Shown piece by piece: positions 27,679-35,799 of a stretch of DNA of 64,000 bases (the stretch's first letter is position 1; every line of letters starts with the position of its first letter). This stretch comes from Verrucomicrobia bacterium LW23. Lineage in GTDB: Bacteria; Verrucomicrobiota; Verrucomicrobiia; Methylacidiphilales; UBA1321. Under the pieces are notes generated by a model. That model searched no databases. It saw only the letters and a program-made list of their open reading frames with translations, and was not told the DNA's origin. Position numbers and translations under genes: made by a program. Where the stretch lies: the NCBI GenBank assembly GCA_003054695.1, contig QAZA01000050.1:540133-604132 (forward strand), read 5' to 3'.

Positions 27679-28392
27679 ATGCCCTATCACATCAACAAAG
27701 GCTGCCAGATCGTGCTCTCCGGGATGGAGCTGACGCAAAACCTTGAGCATCAGTGGGGTGTTGAACTGGCGGGGATTGAGTGGCTGATCGAGAAGATCAA
27801 GGCCGAGAAGCGGGACTTTATGCGCGGCGTGCAGATCTTCCCCATCCCCGTTCATTTTCCCATGAACGCAAAGCCCCACCCCGCAATGGGTTACCTGTAT
27901 GCCAAGAAGCTGCCGCACGTCTACCGCAAGGACATCTTTCTGCACGAGCGCATTGATGTGTACCTGCGCGACAAGTGCGAGCGTATCCCCGTCAAGTCGT
28001 CCGCGCTCGATTTCATCCACTTTTACTCCCGCGACGGCATTGACTGGAACGCGCGGTGGCTGAACCTTGTGGCCCGCAGCGCCCGCCTCGCCACCGTCCC
28101 GCACCTTATCCTCGCCGGCGCCACGGACACGGACAATGCGCCGCTGGACGAGGACTGCGTCGCCGTGCTCGGCGATATCGCCGAAATCACGACGACAGAC
28201 ATCGTGCTGGCCAGCGTCAACAACTCCTGGCGCATCATCGTGCACGACTACCAGAAGTATTTCTTTGAGGAAGACATCTGGCTGGACGAAACCGTCGTCA
28301 TCATGGGCAAACTCCTCCAGTCCAGCCTGGGCGAGAAAACGTTCGAGCTCATCCCGGTGGCCGAGGACACGAGCTGCCTTTACGCGGCGTAG
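27679..28392 (+). CDS. Hypothetical protein, alpha/beta, unknown family
   Basis: Not recognised. 237 residues, no signal peptide or membrane helix. It has a Tyr/Lys-rich first half (AMGYLYAKKLPHVYRKDIFL, IHFYSRDGIDW) and a second half with strands suited to a beta-sandwich or alpha/beta fold (VPHLILAGATD, IVLASVNNSWRIIVHDYQ). Codon use and GC match the surrounding chromosome. It stands between two repeat-bearing gaps and a terminator, so it is probably transcribed alone. Confidence 0.65.
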   Translation: MPYHINKGCQIVLSGMELTQNLEHQWGVELAGIEWLIEKIKAEKRDFMRGVQIFPIPVHFPMNAKPHPAMGYLYAKKLPHVYRKDIFLHERIDVYLRDKCERIPVKSSALDFIHFYSRDGIDWNARWLNLVARSARLATVPHLILAGATDTDNAPLDEDCVAVLGDIAEITTTDIVLASVNNSWRIIVHDYQKYFFEEDIWLDETVVIMGKLLQSSLGEKTFELIPVAEDTSCLYAA

Positions 28393-28424
28393 GCCAGAGG
28401 GCCAGAGAGTGGAGAACATCCCCC

Positions 28425-28512
28425 TTTCCCCTCCGTGAAATCCGTGCTTTCCGTTGTTGATAACTCCCCGTTGAATTGAACTGAAATTTAGCCACGGATT
28501 ACGCGGACGAGA
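28425..28512. repeat. Degenerate copy of the CACGGATT/CCGTG repeat family
   Basis: CCTCCGTGAAATCCGTGCTT at about 28430 and TAGCCACGGATTACGCGGAC at about 28489 face each other, a diverged version of the paired arms seen at 27171 and 61808. Confidence 0.45.
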
Positions 28513-28635
28513 TGGAGAGATCAAGACGTGCGATTCGAGTCAAACACCGACACCCCCCCCAGCACGGTTGCGGCCGGACGCGTTGTGCAGTAAGCTGCTC
28601 CCTTTTCACGACTTCCTAGCCCACCCACGCCGTTC

Positions 28636-29565
28636 ATGCCGCGCCGAAAAGCCAGGTCCTCGCCCGCCGCTACCGCACTCGCCATGCCCGCGCCGGCGCC
28701 CGGTCCCTCCCCCATCATCGACGTCCGGTCGCTGGGCATTGTACGGGGCAAAAGCCATATCCTGCGCCAGGTAAACTGGCAGGTGGATGCCGGGCAGCAC
28801 TGGGTTATCCTGGGCGCCAACGGATCAGGCAAGACGTCGCTGCTGAGCGCCCTGACGGGCTACTTCACCCCCTCGCGCGGCACAATCCACCTGCTGGGCG
28901 AGACTTACGGCCGTGCCGACTGGCAAAAGCTGCGCGAGCGCGTCGGCATCGTCAGCTCCAGCGTGCGCCATCGCATTGACGACTCCGAAAAAGCGGTGGA
29001 GATCGTCATCAGCGGTAAGTACGGCCAGCTCAACTACTGGGGCAAAGTCAAGCGCGCCGACCGCGTCGGGGCCCTGGCCATCCTGGAGCGCATGGAGGCC
29101 GGATACCTGGCCGACCGCGAGTGGCTTTTCCTCTCCCAGGGCGAGCGCCAGCGCGTCCTTATTGGCCGCGCGCTGATGATGAGCCCGCCCCTGCTTATTC
29201 TGGACGAACCGTGCGCCGGCCTGGACCCGGTGGCGCGCAGCCACTTCCTCGCCTTCGTCGCCCGCCTGGCCGCCTCGGCGCAATCCCCTACTCTTGTGCT
29301 GGTGACGCATCACGTGGAGGAAATCGAGCCGTGCTTCACGCACGTGCTGGTCCTGCGACACGGCCAGGTCATCGCCAACGGCCCCACCTCGCAACACCTT
29401 ACCGCTGCAACGCTTAGCGAGGCGTTCGGCGCCGAGGTGACCCTCCGCCGCGCCCGCGGCCGCTACCTGCTGGAGACGCTGGAAACCCAGCAGCGCTTGG
29501 ACGAGGGAGGCGCGCTCGTGCAAAGAGCGAGCGCCAATGGGTCGACGGAGGAACGCATCGCGTAG
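28636..29565 (+). CDS. ABC transporter-type ATPase (ModF/YlmA-like)
   Basis: A 309-residue ATPase without membrane domain. Walker A is GANGSGKTS, the signature LSQGERQRV, Walker B LLILDEPCAGLD, and the H-loop is LVTHHVEE. The sequence IIDVRSLGIVRGKSHILRQVNW and HWVILGANGSGKT fits the YlmA/ModF branch, whose members are not clearly tied to a permease. The N-terminal 25 residues are Pro/Ala-rich. No permease gene is next to it. A role in molybdate or other metal uptake, or in translation-linked ATPase function, cannot be decided. Confidence 0.8.
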   Translation: MPRRKARSSPAATALAMPAPAPGPSPIIDVRSLGIVRGKSHILRQVNWQVDAGQHWVILGANGSGKTSLLSALTGYFTPSRGTIHLLGETYGRADWQKLRERVGIVSSSVRHRIDDSEKAVEIVISGKYGQLNYWGKVKRADRVGALAILERMEAGYLADREWLFLSQGERQRVLIGRALMMSPPLLILDEPCAGLDPVARSHFLAFVARLAASAQSPTLVLVTHHVEEIEPCFTHVLVLRHGQVIANGPTSQHLTAATLSEAFGAEVTLRRARGRYLLETLETQQRLDEGGALVQRASANGSTEERIA

Positions 29566-29584
29566 GGTTCCTGAGCTCGCACTT

Positions 29585-29624
29585 CCTGGGGTTCTCCCGC
29601 ACTCGAATGCGAGCGAAACCCAGG
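29585..29624. repeat. Imperfect inverted repeat upstream of pheA
   Basis: CCTGGG at 29585-29590 and its complement at 29619-29624 bracket partly paired arms meeting near a CTCGAATGCGAG centre. It could be a terminator-like structure of the ATPase gene or part of the pheA leader. Confidence 0.35.
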
Positions 29625-29802
29625 CTATGGCGGGGGAAGGGCTTCGCCGTTTTCGGAGACCTGAGACCGCTACAGCTTAACGGGCATTGCTCTATTTTCC
29701 CTCTCCCGCCGTTCCTCACCGCTCCCGGCGTTTTTGCTCGCGTTGCTGGGGGTAAGTGTGCGACCATCGTACCTTTTCTTCTCCTCACTTTATCGTTGTT
29801 TT

Positions 29803-30669
29803 ATGAGCATCCTCGAAGTCGCATACCTGGGCCCGGCCGGCAGTTTCTCGCACCTTGTGGCGAAGAAGCGGTTTCCTGAGGCGGCGGAGGGCAGCGGCGG
29901 CGCTCCCGTGCATTATGTGAATTTGCCGACGATTCCCGACGTGATCGAGTACGTGCAGGCGCGGCCGGGCTCGCGGGGCATTGTGCCAATCGAGAATTCC
30001 TCCGCCGGGTTTTTGCTCGACACGATCGATATGCTGATCAATCCAGCGTGCACGCTGCGCATACAGGGGGAGCTAAGCATGCACATACGCCTGGCGCTGC
30101 TGGGGCGCGCGGGCGAAACGCTCAAGCGCGTTTACTCGCACCACGTTCCGCTGCTGCACTGCGGGCCGTGGCTGCGCGCGCATCACCCGGAGGCGGAGCA
30201 TCTGAAAGCGCTGAGCACCAGCGAGGCGGCCCGCATTGTCTCGCGCGAGACGCAGGCTGCCGCCATTGCCAACCGCGAGGCCGCGGAGCTGTATGGGCTG
30301 GACGTGCTGGCCTTTCCCATCGACGAACAGCGGGTCAACCTCACGCAGTTCTTCCTCATCGGCCACGGGGAGGCGACGCCGGCCGAGGCGGCGGGGTTGC
30401 CGCGCGAGATCTCGCTGGCGGCGGCAGTGAAGAATCAGGTGGGCAGCCTGGTGGAGTTTTTGATGCCGTTTCAGAACAACGGGGTCAATCTCAAGCGCAT
30501 CATGTCGCGCCCCATCTCCGGCCAGCCCAACCACTACATCTTCTTCGTCTCCGCCGAGGCCGACGTGGCCGAGCCCCGCATGGCAGCGGCCCTGGAGCAA
30601 GCCGGCATCGCCTGCGAGGAGATCCGCGTGCTGGGCAGCTATCCGCGTGTGGACGCGTACTTTAGCTAG
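29803..30669 (+). CDS. pheA: Prephenate dehydratase with ACT domain
   Basis: Converts prephenate to phenylpyruvate for phenylalanine synthesis. The start at ATG 29803 gives MSILEVAYLGPAGSFSHLVA, the classic N-terminus. GIVPIENSSAGFLLDTIDML and the TSEAARIVS/AAAIANREAAELYGL block form the catalytic domain. LTQFFLIGHG has the TRF-like catalytic site, with Gln in place of Arg: the usual motif is N-x-T-R-F and here it reads N-L-T-Q-F. An ACT domain follows (VGSLVEFLMPFQNNGVNLKRI, then SRP and HYIFFV). No chorismate mutase domain is fused. 288 residues is normal for the monofunctional enzyme. Confidence 0.88.
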   Translation: MSILEVAYLGPAGSFSHLVAKKRFPEAAEGSGGAPVHYVNLPTIPDVIEYVQARPGSRGIVPIENSSAGFLLDTIDMLINPACTLRIQGELSMHIRLALLGRAGETLKRVYSHHVPLLHCGPWLRAHHPEAEHLKALSTSEAARIVSRETQAAAIANREAAELYGLDVLAFPIDEQRVNLTQFFLIGHGEATPAEAAGLPREISLAAAVKNQVGSLVEFLMPFQNNGVNLKRIMSRPISGQPNHYIFFVSAEADVAEPRMAAALEQAGIACEEIRVLGSYPRVDAYFS

Positions 30670-30727
30670 CGGTGCGTCACTGTTATACGTATAGATAATT
30701 ATGATGGATTTGCGGCGCGAAAAGTGG

Positions 30728-30758
30728 CATGCTGGGGGACCAAGTGGTTACCAGCATG
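30728..30758. terminator. Possible hairpin after pheA
   Basis: CATGCTGG at 30728-30735 and CCAGCATG at 30751-30758, 59 bp after the pheA stop, followed by TAAAA. Weak as a terminator because no U-run follows on the plus strand. Confidence 0.35.
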
Positions 30759-30879
30759 TAAAAGAAATATATCGTGCGATTGGAGGAGCGGGAGCGGATG
30801 ATGTTGTGGGGGATCATCGCCAAAAAGGGCGTGGCGGAGCAGAAGAAGACACCCTTAGCAAGGCCGATGAGGCGGGCGG

Positions 30880-31914
30880 CTAGCCCAGGTATCCCGCGCT
30901 TTTGGAAGACGTTGCGCCCGAGGGCGTTGCGGCACCTACGCGGCTTGCAAAAAAGCTTCGGGACGTGATGCGATGCGGGGAAATCTCCCGCCGCAAAAAG
31001 GCGCTCTTGCGGCGCGGCCCCGGGGCGCCGGGCAGCGTGGCGGCCATGTCGGACAGCGCAGGGCCGGAAGACTCCGCAGGGGCCGCCGGCTGCCCAGCCA
31101 TCTCCGGATCTGTTTGCGCCGCAGGGATTTCCGTAGCGGAATCCGACGCATCCTGCGCCTCGGAAACCTCGGCTACCAGCACGGATTGGGCAGCACGTGC
31201 CCCCGTATCGTACTGACTCGTGCAGTTCAGCATATCCGCCTCGCGGGCAGGCAGTTGCGTAGTCAGCTTGCCTTGCAGCGCGGCGCCTCGCGCAACGTCC
31301 AGGCCGCCGCAGATTATCTCTCTGGCCACTACGGCAGCGCCGGGATGGACTTTCAACGTCCCCGTAAGCACAATAGTATCCGCCCGCAGCACACCTTGCA
31401 CATCCAGAGTATCCGCCTCAATACGAACAGCTACTACGTCTGCACGCTCGGCCACGCGTATGAGAGGCGCGCGCTGGCAGCCGCGGACGCTCCCGCGTTC
31501 CTGCAGCTCGATGGAAGTAAAGGCGCGCAGGCCCGAGTGCACGCGCCCCGCTACAAAGATTTGATCTGCAACAACTTCCCAGCTTCGGTACTGGGCCGTT
31601 GACGCGAACTCCACGGAGCCGAATGTAAAGATGGGGTCGCCGTTGGCCCCGACAATGCGGTAGTTGCGCAGGTCCAGGTACGTGCCGCAATTTTCGCACT
31701 GGGAGGACATGGCAGAGGAGACAACGCGGCACGACCACTCGCAGGCGGGGCACTTGAGGACGCGATTCTCCTTGGGCAGGCGGACGACACGCCGCATTCT
31801 TACCGGCTCTATCCGGTAATACATGTGGCAATGCTTGCAATACGTGGATATAGCGCCAGTGGATTCCTGCTGCTGGGTCAGACAGTGGGGGCAGGTGCAG
31901 AGCTGCTTGTTCAT
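30880..31914 (-). CDS. Zinc-ribbon protein with bactofilin-like domain
   Basis: About 344 residues from ATG 31914. The N-terminal 90 residues carry paired cysteines in ribbon spacing (CTCPHC, YCKHC, CPACEW, CENCGTY), so one or two zinc ribbons. From about 100 to 225 there is a bactofilin-like beta-helix rhythm (VVADQIFVAGRVHSGLRAF, VVAVRIEADTLDVQGVLRAD, IVLTGTLKVHPGAAVVAREI), then a disordered Ala/Pro/Ser tail with basic end. Bactofilins polymerise without nucleotide to organise cell shape. The ATGA overlap with the upstream bactofilin gene shows tight coupling. The ribbon-bactofilin combination is unusual. Confidence 0.72.
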   Translation of the reverse strand: MNKQLCTCPHCLTQQQESTGAISTYCKHCHMYYRIEPVRMRRVVRLPKENRVLKCPACEWSCRVVSSAMSSQCENCGTYLDLRNYRIVGANGDPIFTFGSVEFASTAQYRSWEVVADQIFVAGRVHSGLRAFTSIELQERGSVRGCQRAPLIRVAERADVVAVRIEADTLDVQGVLRADTIVLTGTLKVHPGAAVVAREIICGGLDVARGAALQGKLTTQLPAREADMLNCTSQYDTGARAAQSVLVAEVSEAQDASDSATEIPAAQTDPEMAGQPAAPAESSGPALSDMAATLPGAPGPRRKSAFLRREISPHRITSRSFFASRVGAATPSGATSSKSAGYLG

Positions 31915-32204
31915 GCGGTGCGACGGCGGCGGAAGGGGCCGCCTTTCTCCTCTCGCGGCAACAGGCCGGTGGCCTCGCCGATGGTCACCTTGCCTTCGAA
32001 GCGTCCTCCGGCTTCGATCACCATGGCATCCGCGCGAACCGCGCCGCTGACGGAGCCTGTGGCGGTAAGATGCACGCACCCGGAGGTGGCGATGGCGCCC
32101 TGGACGGTGCCGCCGACGATGACGCCGCGCTCAAAGGAGAGCTCGCCGCGCAGGCGGAGGCCGGGGCCGATGATGGAGGGTGCGATGTGTTGGAGTCGAA
32201 ACAC
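31911..32204 (-). CDS. Bactofilin
   Basis: A 97-residue polymer-forming cytoskeletal protein (DUF583). Hydrophobic residues recur every five to six positions as in the bactofilin beta-helix: SIIGPGLRLRGELSFERGVI, VGGTVQGAIATSGCVHL, TATGSVSGAVRADAMVIE, GGRFEGKVTIGEA. It is short: the beta-helical core is nearly the entire protein, with a small basic tail (PFRRRRTA). Its stop overlaps the start of the zinc-ribbon bactofilin gene, so the two are probably made together and may co-polymerise. Confidence 0.85.
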   Translation of the reverse strand: MFRLQHIAPSIIGPGLRLRGELSFERGVIVGGTVQGAIATSGCVHLTATGSVSGAVRADAMVIEAGGRFEGKVTIGEATGLLPREEKGGPFRRRRTA

Positions 32205-32542
32205 TGTCGGGGGGAGGCGCGAGGGGGATTGGGGTGACCTGCGATCTGTTGATAGGTCTAAGATAAAGCAGGCTTTAGCGCAAGGCGGGAAAGCGAGTTG
32301 GGAATGCTTTTTTACATGTCGAAGCGGAGAAGGCTGGCTAAGGTGTTGGGAAGGTGGGGTGGAGCGGTATTAATTTAATTCTTTTGCATAAATTCTATTG
32401 CAACGCGCAGCCGGCCAAAATATAGTCCGCTTAATTACAGGTTTTTAAGTAAATACGAGCCCTCACTTTCTCCACCCCTAAAGTCGCAGTTGACAGTGCC
32501 GACATCACCGTCTAGCCTTCCTCATCTCACCTAACTACGTAT
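32205..32542. other. AT-rich divergent region between bactofilin and L,D-transpeptidase genes
   Basis: Holds the promoter at 32491-32519 and an AT-rich block at 32370-32450. No gene is seen. Confidence 0.5.
32491..32519 (+). promoter_or_regulatory. Putative sigma-70 promoter of the L,D-transpeptidase gene
   Basis: TTGACA at 32491-32496, a 17-bp spacer, then TAGCCT at 32514-32519; the start codon is at 32543. The -35 is perfect, the -10 is weak. Confidence 0.5.
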
Positions 32543-33454
32543 ATGACACCTCCGAAGCCGACTCGTTGGCTTTTGCTCCTCCTTTCCGCGTTTACCTGTG
32601 CGTTCGTCGCCCTGGCCTCCACTGATGTGGTTGCCCAGCAGGCGGAGGGGGGCTCCAACCCGCGCGCCAAGACGCAGCGCAAGTCAAAATACAAGTCGTC
32701 CAACGTACGTGTTGCGCCCGCGCAACCCATTTTTGACTGGTTTGGCGATCACAACGTCAATATCGACTACATTGAGCTGCGCCTGGAAGAGCAGCGCCTG
32801 TACGCTTTTGCCAAGGGCCAGGCCATCGCCTGGTCGGAGATTTCCACCGGCCGTGAAGGTTACGACACGCCCCCCGGGGAGTACAAAATTCTGCAGAAAA
32901 ACGCGAACCACAAGAGCAACCTGTACGGCTACATTGTGGACGCCAATGACAAGCTGGTGGTAAAGGACGCCACCCCCAAAACGCCTGTGCCCGCCGGCTG
33001 CAAGTACGAGGCGGCCGCCATGCCCTTCTTTCTGCGCCTGACGAACACAGGCGTTGGCCTGCACGCCGGGTATCTGCCTGGCTACGCGGCGTCGCACGGC
33101 TGTATTCGTTTGCCTTACGATATGGTGGAGGCGATATTTGATCGCGTGAAAGTGGGCACCCGCGTGGTTATCGTCCCCCGCAACGCGACGACGACGGCCA
33201 TGAGCGCGACGCCTGCCGGCAATCCCACTCCCGCGCCCGCGCCGGCGATGGATCCGACTGCCGCCGCCGCTAATGTGCCGCCCCCGGCGCCGCCGCCCGC
33301 CGCGCATGATTCCTCCGTGCAGCCTTACGCGCAGCTTAACAACAACGCCGCGCCCTCCTATTACCAGAGCTCGGGCGGCGGCCAGCCCCCGCGTCGTCGC
33401 AAGTCCACTCCTACGGAGTCCGAGGAGCGCATCATTATCGAGCGCCCGGAGTAA
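32543..33454 (+). CDS. L,D-transpeptidase (YkuD family)
   Basis: Periplasmic enzyme that forms 3-3 peptidoglycan cross-links or anchors proteins to peptidoglycan. A signal peptide is present (WLLLLLSAFTCAFVALAS, cut near VVAQQ). The YkuD domain spans about residues 75-220: YIELRLEEQRLYAFAKGQAI opens it, TPPGEYKI follows, and ASHGCIRLP contains the catalytic Cys with its His. GVGLHAGYLPG supplies the second His. After residue 220 there is a Pro/Ala-rich tail with basic and acidic end, absent in minimal homologues. A periplasmic role in envelope structure fits the cell-wall theme of the window. Confidence 0.9.
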   Translation: MTPPKPTRWLLLLLSAFTCAFVALASTDVVAQQAEGGSNPRAKTQRKSKYKSSNVRVAPAQPIFDWFGDHNVNIDYIELRLEEQRLYAFAKGQAIAWSEISTGREGYDTPPGEYKILQKNANHKSNLYGYIVDANDKLVVKDATPKTPVPAGCKYEAAAMPFFLRLTNTGVGLHAGYLPGYAASHGCIRLPYDMVEAIFDRVKVGTRVVIVPRNATTTAMSATPAGNPTPAPAPAMDPTAAAANVPPPAPPPAAHDSSVQPYAQLNNNAAPSYYQSSGGGQPPRRRKSTPTESEERIIIERPE

Positions 33455-33561
33455 CCCAGCCAGCACCAGCGGCACCGGCGTGACGCTGGATCCTGTCAGG
33501 GGATGGAGTTCTTTGGCTGGCTCCGCGTGCAGTCGCCGCACTCTGCCGGCCCCATTCCCAC

Positions 33562-34527
33562 ATGCCTGACCGGACCCTGCCGTTTCGCTCCGAAGACGCT
33601 CTGTGGCAGGAGCTTACGCGACACTGGCCGGTGTGCCAGGGCAACGTTGTTGTGGGCGTTGGCGACGATTGCGCGGTGCTTCGGGGGGATTCCCCCGCGC
33701 ATCACGTTCTCTTTAAAACCGACATTGTGGTGCAGGACGCCCACTTTACGGCGGCCACCCCTCCCCGCCTGGTGGGGCGAAAGGCGCTGTGCCGGGCGGT
33801 CAGCGATATCGCAGCCATGGGCGGACGCCCTGGCGCGGCGCTGGTGACGCTGGGCCTGCCTCGCCCTGGCGGAGGGGATTCCGCCCTTCCCTCGCCTTCG
33901 TCGGCGGCTAGCGCCAAGTTTTTCTCCGCCAACTACTTGCGCGCGGTGTATCAGGGGCTGAAAGACGCCGCTGCAGAGTGCGGGGTTTCGCTGGCGGGCG
34001 GCGAGACTTCCCGTGCAAGGCAGTTTTTTTTGAACATAGCACTGTTGGGGGAGACGCGGGGTTACACGCCGGTGCTGCGCTCCACGGCCCGGCCGGGCGA
34101 TCTTATTTGGGTGACCGGCCGCCTGGGCAACACGCAAAAGCGGCGGCACCTTACCTTTACGCCCCGCCTTGCGGAGGGGCAATTTCTTGCGGCTGAAAGC
34201 TTTGCGACGGCGATGATGGACATAAGCGACGGCCTCGGCCGGGACTTGCCGCGGCTGGCGCGCGCATCGCGCCTGGGATGCAGCTTGCACTATGCAACCA
34301 TTCCTCGCAATCGCGGCGCCGATTTGCGCGCCGCTATGTCGGACGGCGAGGACTTTGAGCTGCTTTTTACCACCGCGATAGATCGCGCCGACGAGTTACG
34401 TCGCCGTTGGCACTTCCCTTGCTCCATTACCTGCATTGGACAGATGTCAGCAAAACATACAGGCCGCCGCGCCTGGTCACCACCGGAAAATTGGATCGAT
34501 GGATACGATCACCTTAAACAGCCCTGA
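33562..34527 (+). CDS. thiL: Thiamine-monophosphate kinase
   Basis: Phosphorylates thiamine monophosphate to the diphosphate cofactor. VVVGVGDDCAVL near the N-terminus, then DIVVQDAHF, VGRKALCRAVSDIAAMGG and MMDISDGLGRDLPRLA are the metal and nucleotide sites; SDGEDFELLF completes the set. 321 residues is normal. A small insertion near residue 110 is Ser/Pro-rich. The tsaE gene overlaps its last 29 bp, so the two are translated together. Confidence 0.9.
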   Translation: MPDRTLPFRSEDALWQELTRHWPVCQGNVVVGVGDDCAVLRGDSPAHHVLFKTDIVVQDAHFTAATPPRLVGRKALCRAVSDIAAMGGRPGAALVTLGLPRPGGGDSALPSPSSAASAKFFSANYLRAVYQGLKDAAAECGVSLAGGETSRARQFFLNIALLGETRGYTPVLRSTARPGDLIWVTGRLGNTQKRRHLTFTPRLAEGQFLAAESFATAMMDISDGLGRDLPRLARASRLGCSLHYATIPRNRGADLRAAMSDGEDFELLFTTAIDRADELRRRWHFPCSITCIGQMSAKHTGRRAWSPPENWIDGYDHLKQP

Positions 34528-34924
34528 AGACATGTATGACCTGGGCAAACGCCTTGCGTCGGAACTCCGTGGCGGTGAGGTACTTGCGTTGTATGGCGGC
34601 ATGGGCTCCGGCAAGACGCATTTTGTAAAGGGGCTGGCCCGCGGCCTTGGCTACACCGGCGAGGTCACAAGCCCTACGTTTACGCTCATCCACGAGTATG
34701 ACGGCGGTCGCCTTCCGCTGTATCACCTTGATTTGTATCGACTTGAAGAACCCGATGCCGTGTCACGCCTTGGCGTGGAGGACTATTTTGGCGGCCCGGG
34801 CGTAACGGCCGTGGAGTGGGCGGACCGCGCCGAGCCTTTGCTGCCCGGCCTGACCTGGCGCCTGCACTTCTCCAGCCCCAGCGAGTCGCGACGCACGGTA
34901 ACGTCGATCCCCGCGCGCCACTGA
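34499..34924 (+). CDS. tsaE: tRNA threonylcarbamoyladenosine biosynthesis ATPase TsaE
   Basis: Works with TsaB/TsaD in making t6A37 of tRNAs reading ANN codons. Walker A is GGMGSGKTHF and the flanking blocks are VTSPTFTLIHEYDGG, YHLDLYRLE and VTAVEWADRAE, all family-specific. The start ATG 34499 (MDTITLNSPED) lies inside thiL; a further upstream ATG at 34436 adds unrelated residues. At 141 residues it is slightly shorter than E. coli TsaE. Confidence 0.92.
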   Translation: MDTITLNSPEDMYDLGKRLASELRGGEVLALYGGMGSGKTHFVKGLARGLGYTGEVTSPTFTLIHEYDGGRLPLYHLDLYRLEEPDAVSRLGVEDYFGGPGVTAVEWADRAEPLLPGLTWRLHFSSPSESRRTVTSIPARH

Positions 34925-35046
34925 GGCCTCGCATCTGTCCCTCCCCTGGCCCGCGCATTTTTTCTCTGGCGCAGGGGGCGTGGCAGGGTTACAGTTAGGA
35001 AACTTTCGTGACGGGGCGCACTGGACGCCGCCATCGCATTTCCCCC

Positions 35047-35736
35047 ATGCTCCACTTTTATATTCGCGGCGAAGACGATGAGGAATACGGCCCGGTAGAT
35101 CTTGCCGAGCTGCGCGAGTGGGCGCTGGACAACCGCGTAGGCCGCGAGACGAAAGTGCGCAGCGCGGAGCCGGATAGCCCGTGGCGCAGCTGGGGCGAGT
35201 TTCCCGAGCTGGTGGCGATGTTGGCCGAAGTGGAGGCCACCTCCGTTTTTGTGCGGTTTCCCAAGCTGCGCGTTGCGCCGTTTGGCTTGCGCGCCGCCGC
35301 GTATTTTGTGGATTCCCTTGTGGTGGGGGCACTTGCGTTTTTGCTGGTAATGGCAGCGGCCTGGGTGCTGCCGGCGGAGTGGGGCGTTACCGTCCATAAT
35401 TTTGTGGACGGCCTGCAGCGCAATGAGTCGAGCTACAAGGTGGCGGCGGTGCTTTCCGTTACGGCGTTGCAGGTGGCGTACCACACTTATTTCCTGGGCT
35501 CCATGGGCCAGACGATTGGCAAGGGGATTTTCGGCATGCGTGTGGTGAATGATCAGGGTGATCGCATCGACTACACGCAGGCTTTTTACCGCGCGTTTAT
35601 CTCGCTGGGCTCCGGCTTTTACATGATTGGCTACACGATTGCGCTCTTTACCACCCACACCCGCACGCTGCACGATCTGGTGGCCGGCACTTATGTGGTG
35701 CGTTGCCACGACAGGGTGCGGATTCCCGCCTCGTAG
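35047..35736 (+). CDS. GYF_2-RDD membrane protein
   Basis: About 229 residues. The N-terminus (MLHFYIRGEDDEEYGPV, then LREWALDNRVGRETKVR and SPWRSWGEF) is a GYF_2-type domain: short, 60 residues, with conserved Y-GPV and W. It is followed by an RDD domain: LRAAAYFVDSLVVGALAFLL has the RDD-type Arg-Asp positions with a first helix, VAYHTYFLGSMGQTIGKGIFGMRVV is the second conserved block, and TRTLHDLVAGTYVV ends it. RDD proteins are poorly defined small membrane proteins, some involved in ion transport or stress. The start at ATG 35047 was chosen since an upstream GTG at 35008 adds basic residues only. Confidence 0.78.
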   Translation: MLHFYIRGEDDEEYGPVDLAELREWALDNRVGRETKVRSAEPDSPWRSWGEFPELVAMLAEVEATSVFVRFPKLRVAPFGLRAAAYFVDSLVVGALAFLLVMAAAWVLPAEWGVTVHNFVDGLQRNESSYKVAAVLSVTALQVAYHTYFLGSMGQTIGKGIFGMRVVNDQGDRIDYTQAFYRAFISLGSGFYMIGYTIALFTTHTRTLHDLVAGTYVVRCHDRVRIPAS

Positions 35737-35799
35737 GGGCGCAGCCGGGGCGCTGTGGTTGCCGATTGCACGAACGCGTGCGCTATCCGTTCTTTCAAC

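Noticed and set aside
28528..28560. GATTCGAGTC resembling a tRNA T-loop
   Set aside because: No acceptor, anticodon or D-arm pairing around it; followed by a C-run.
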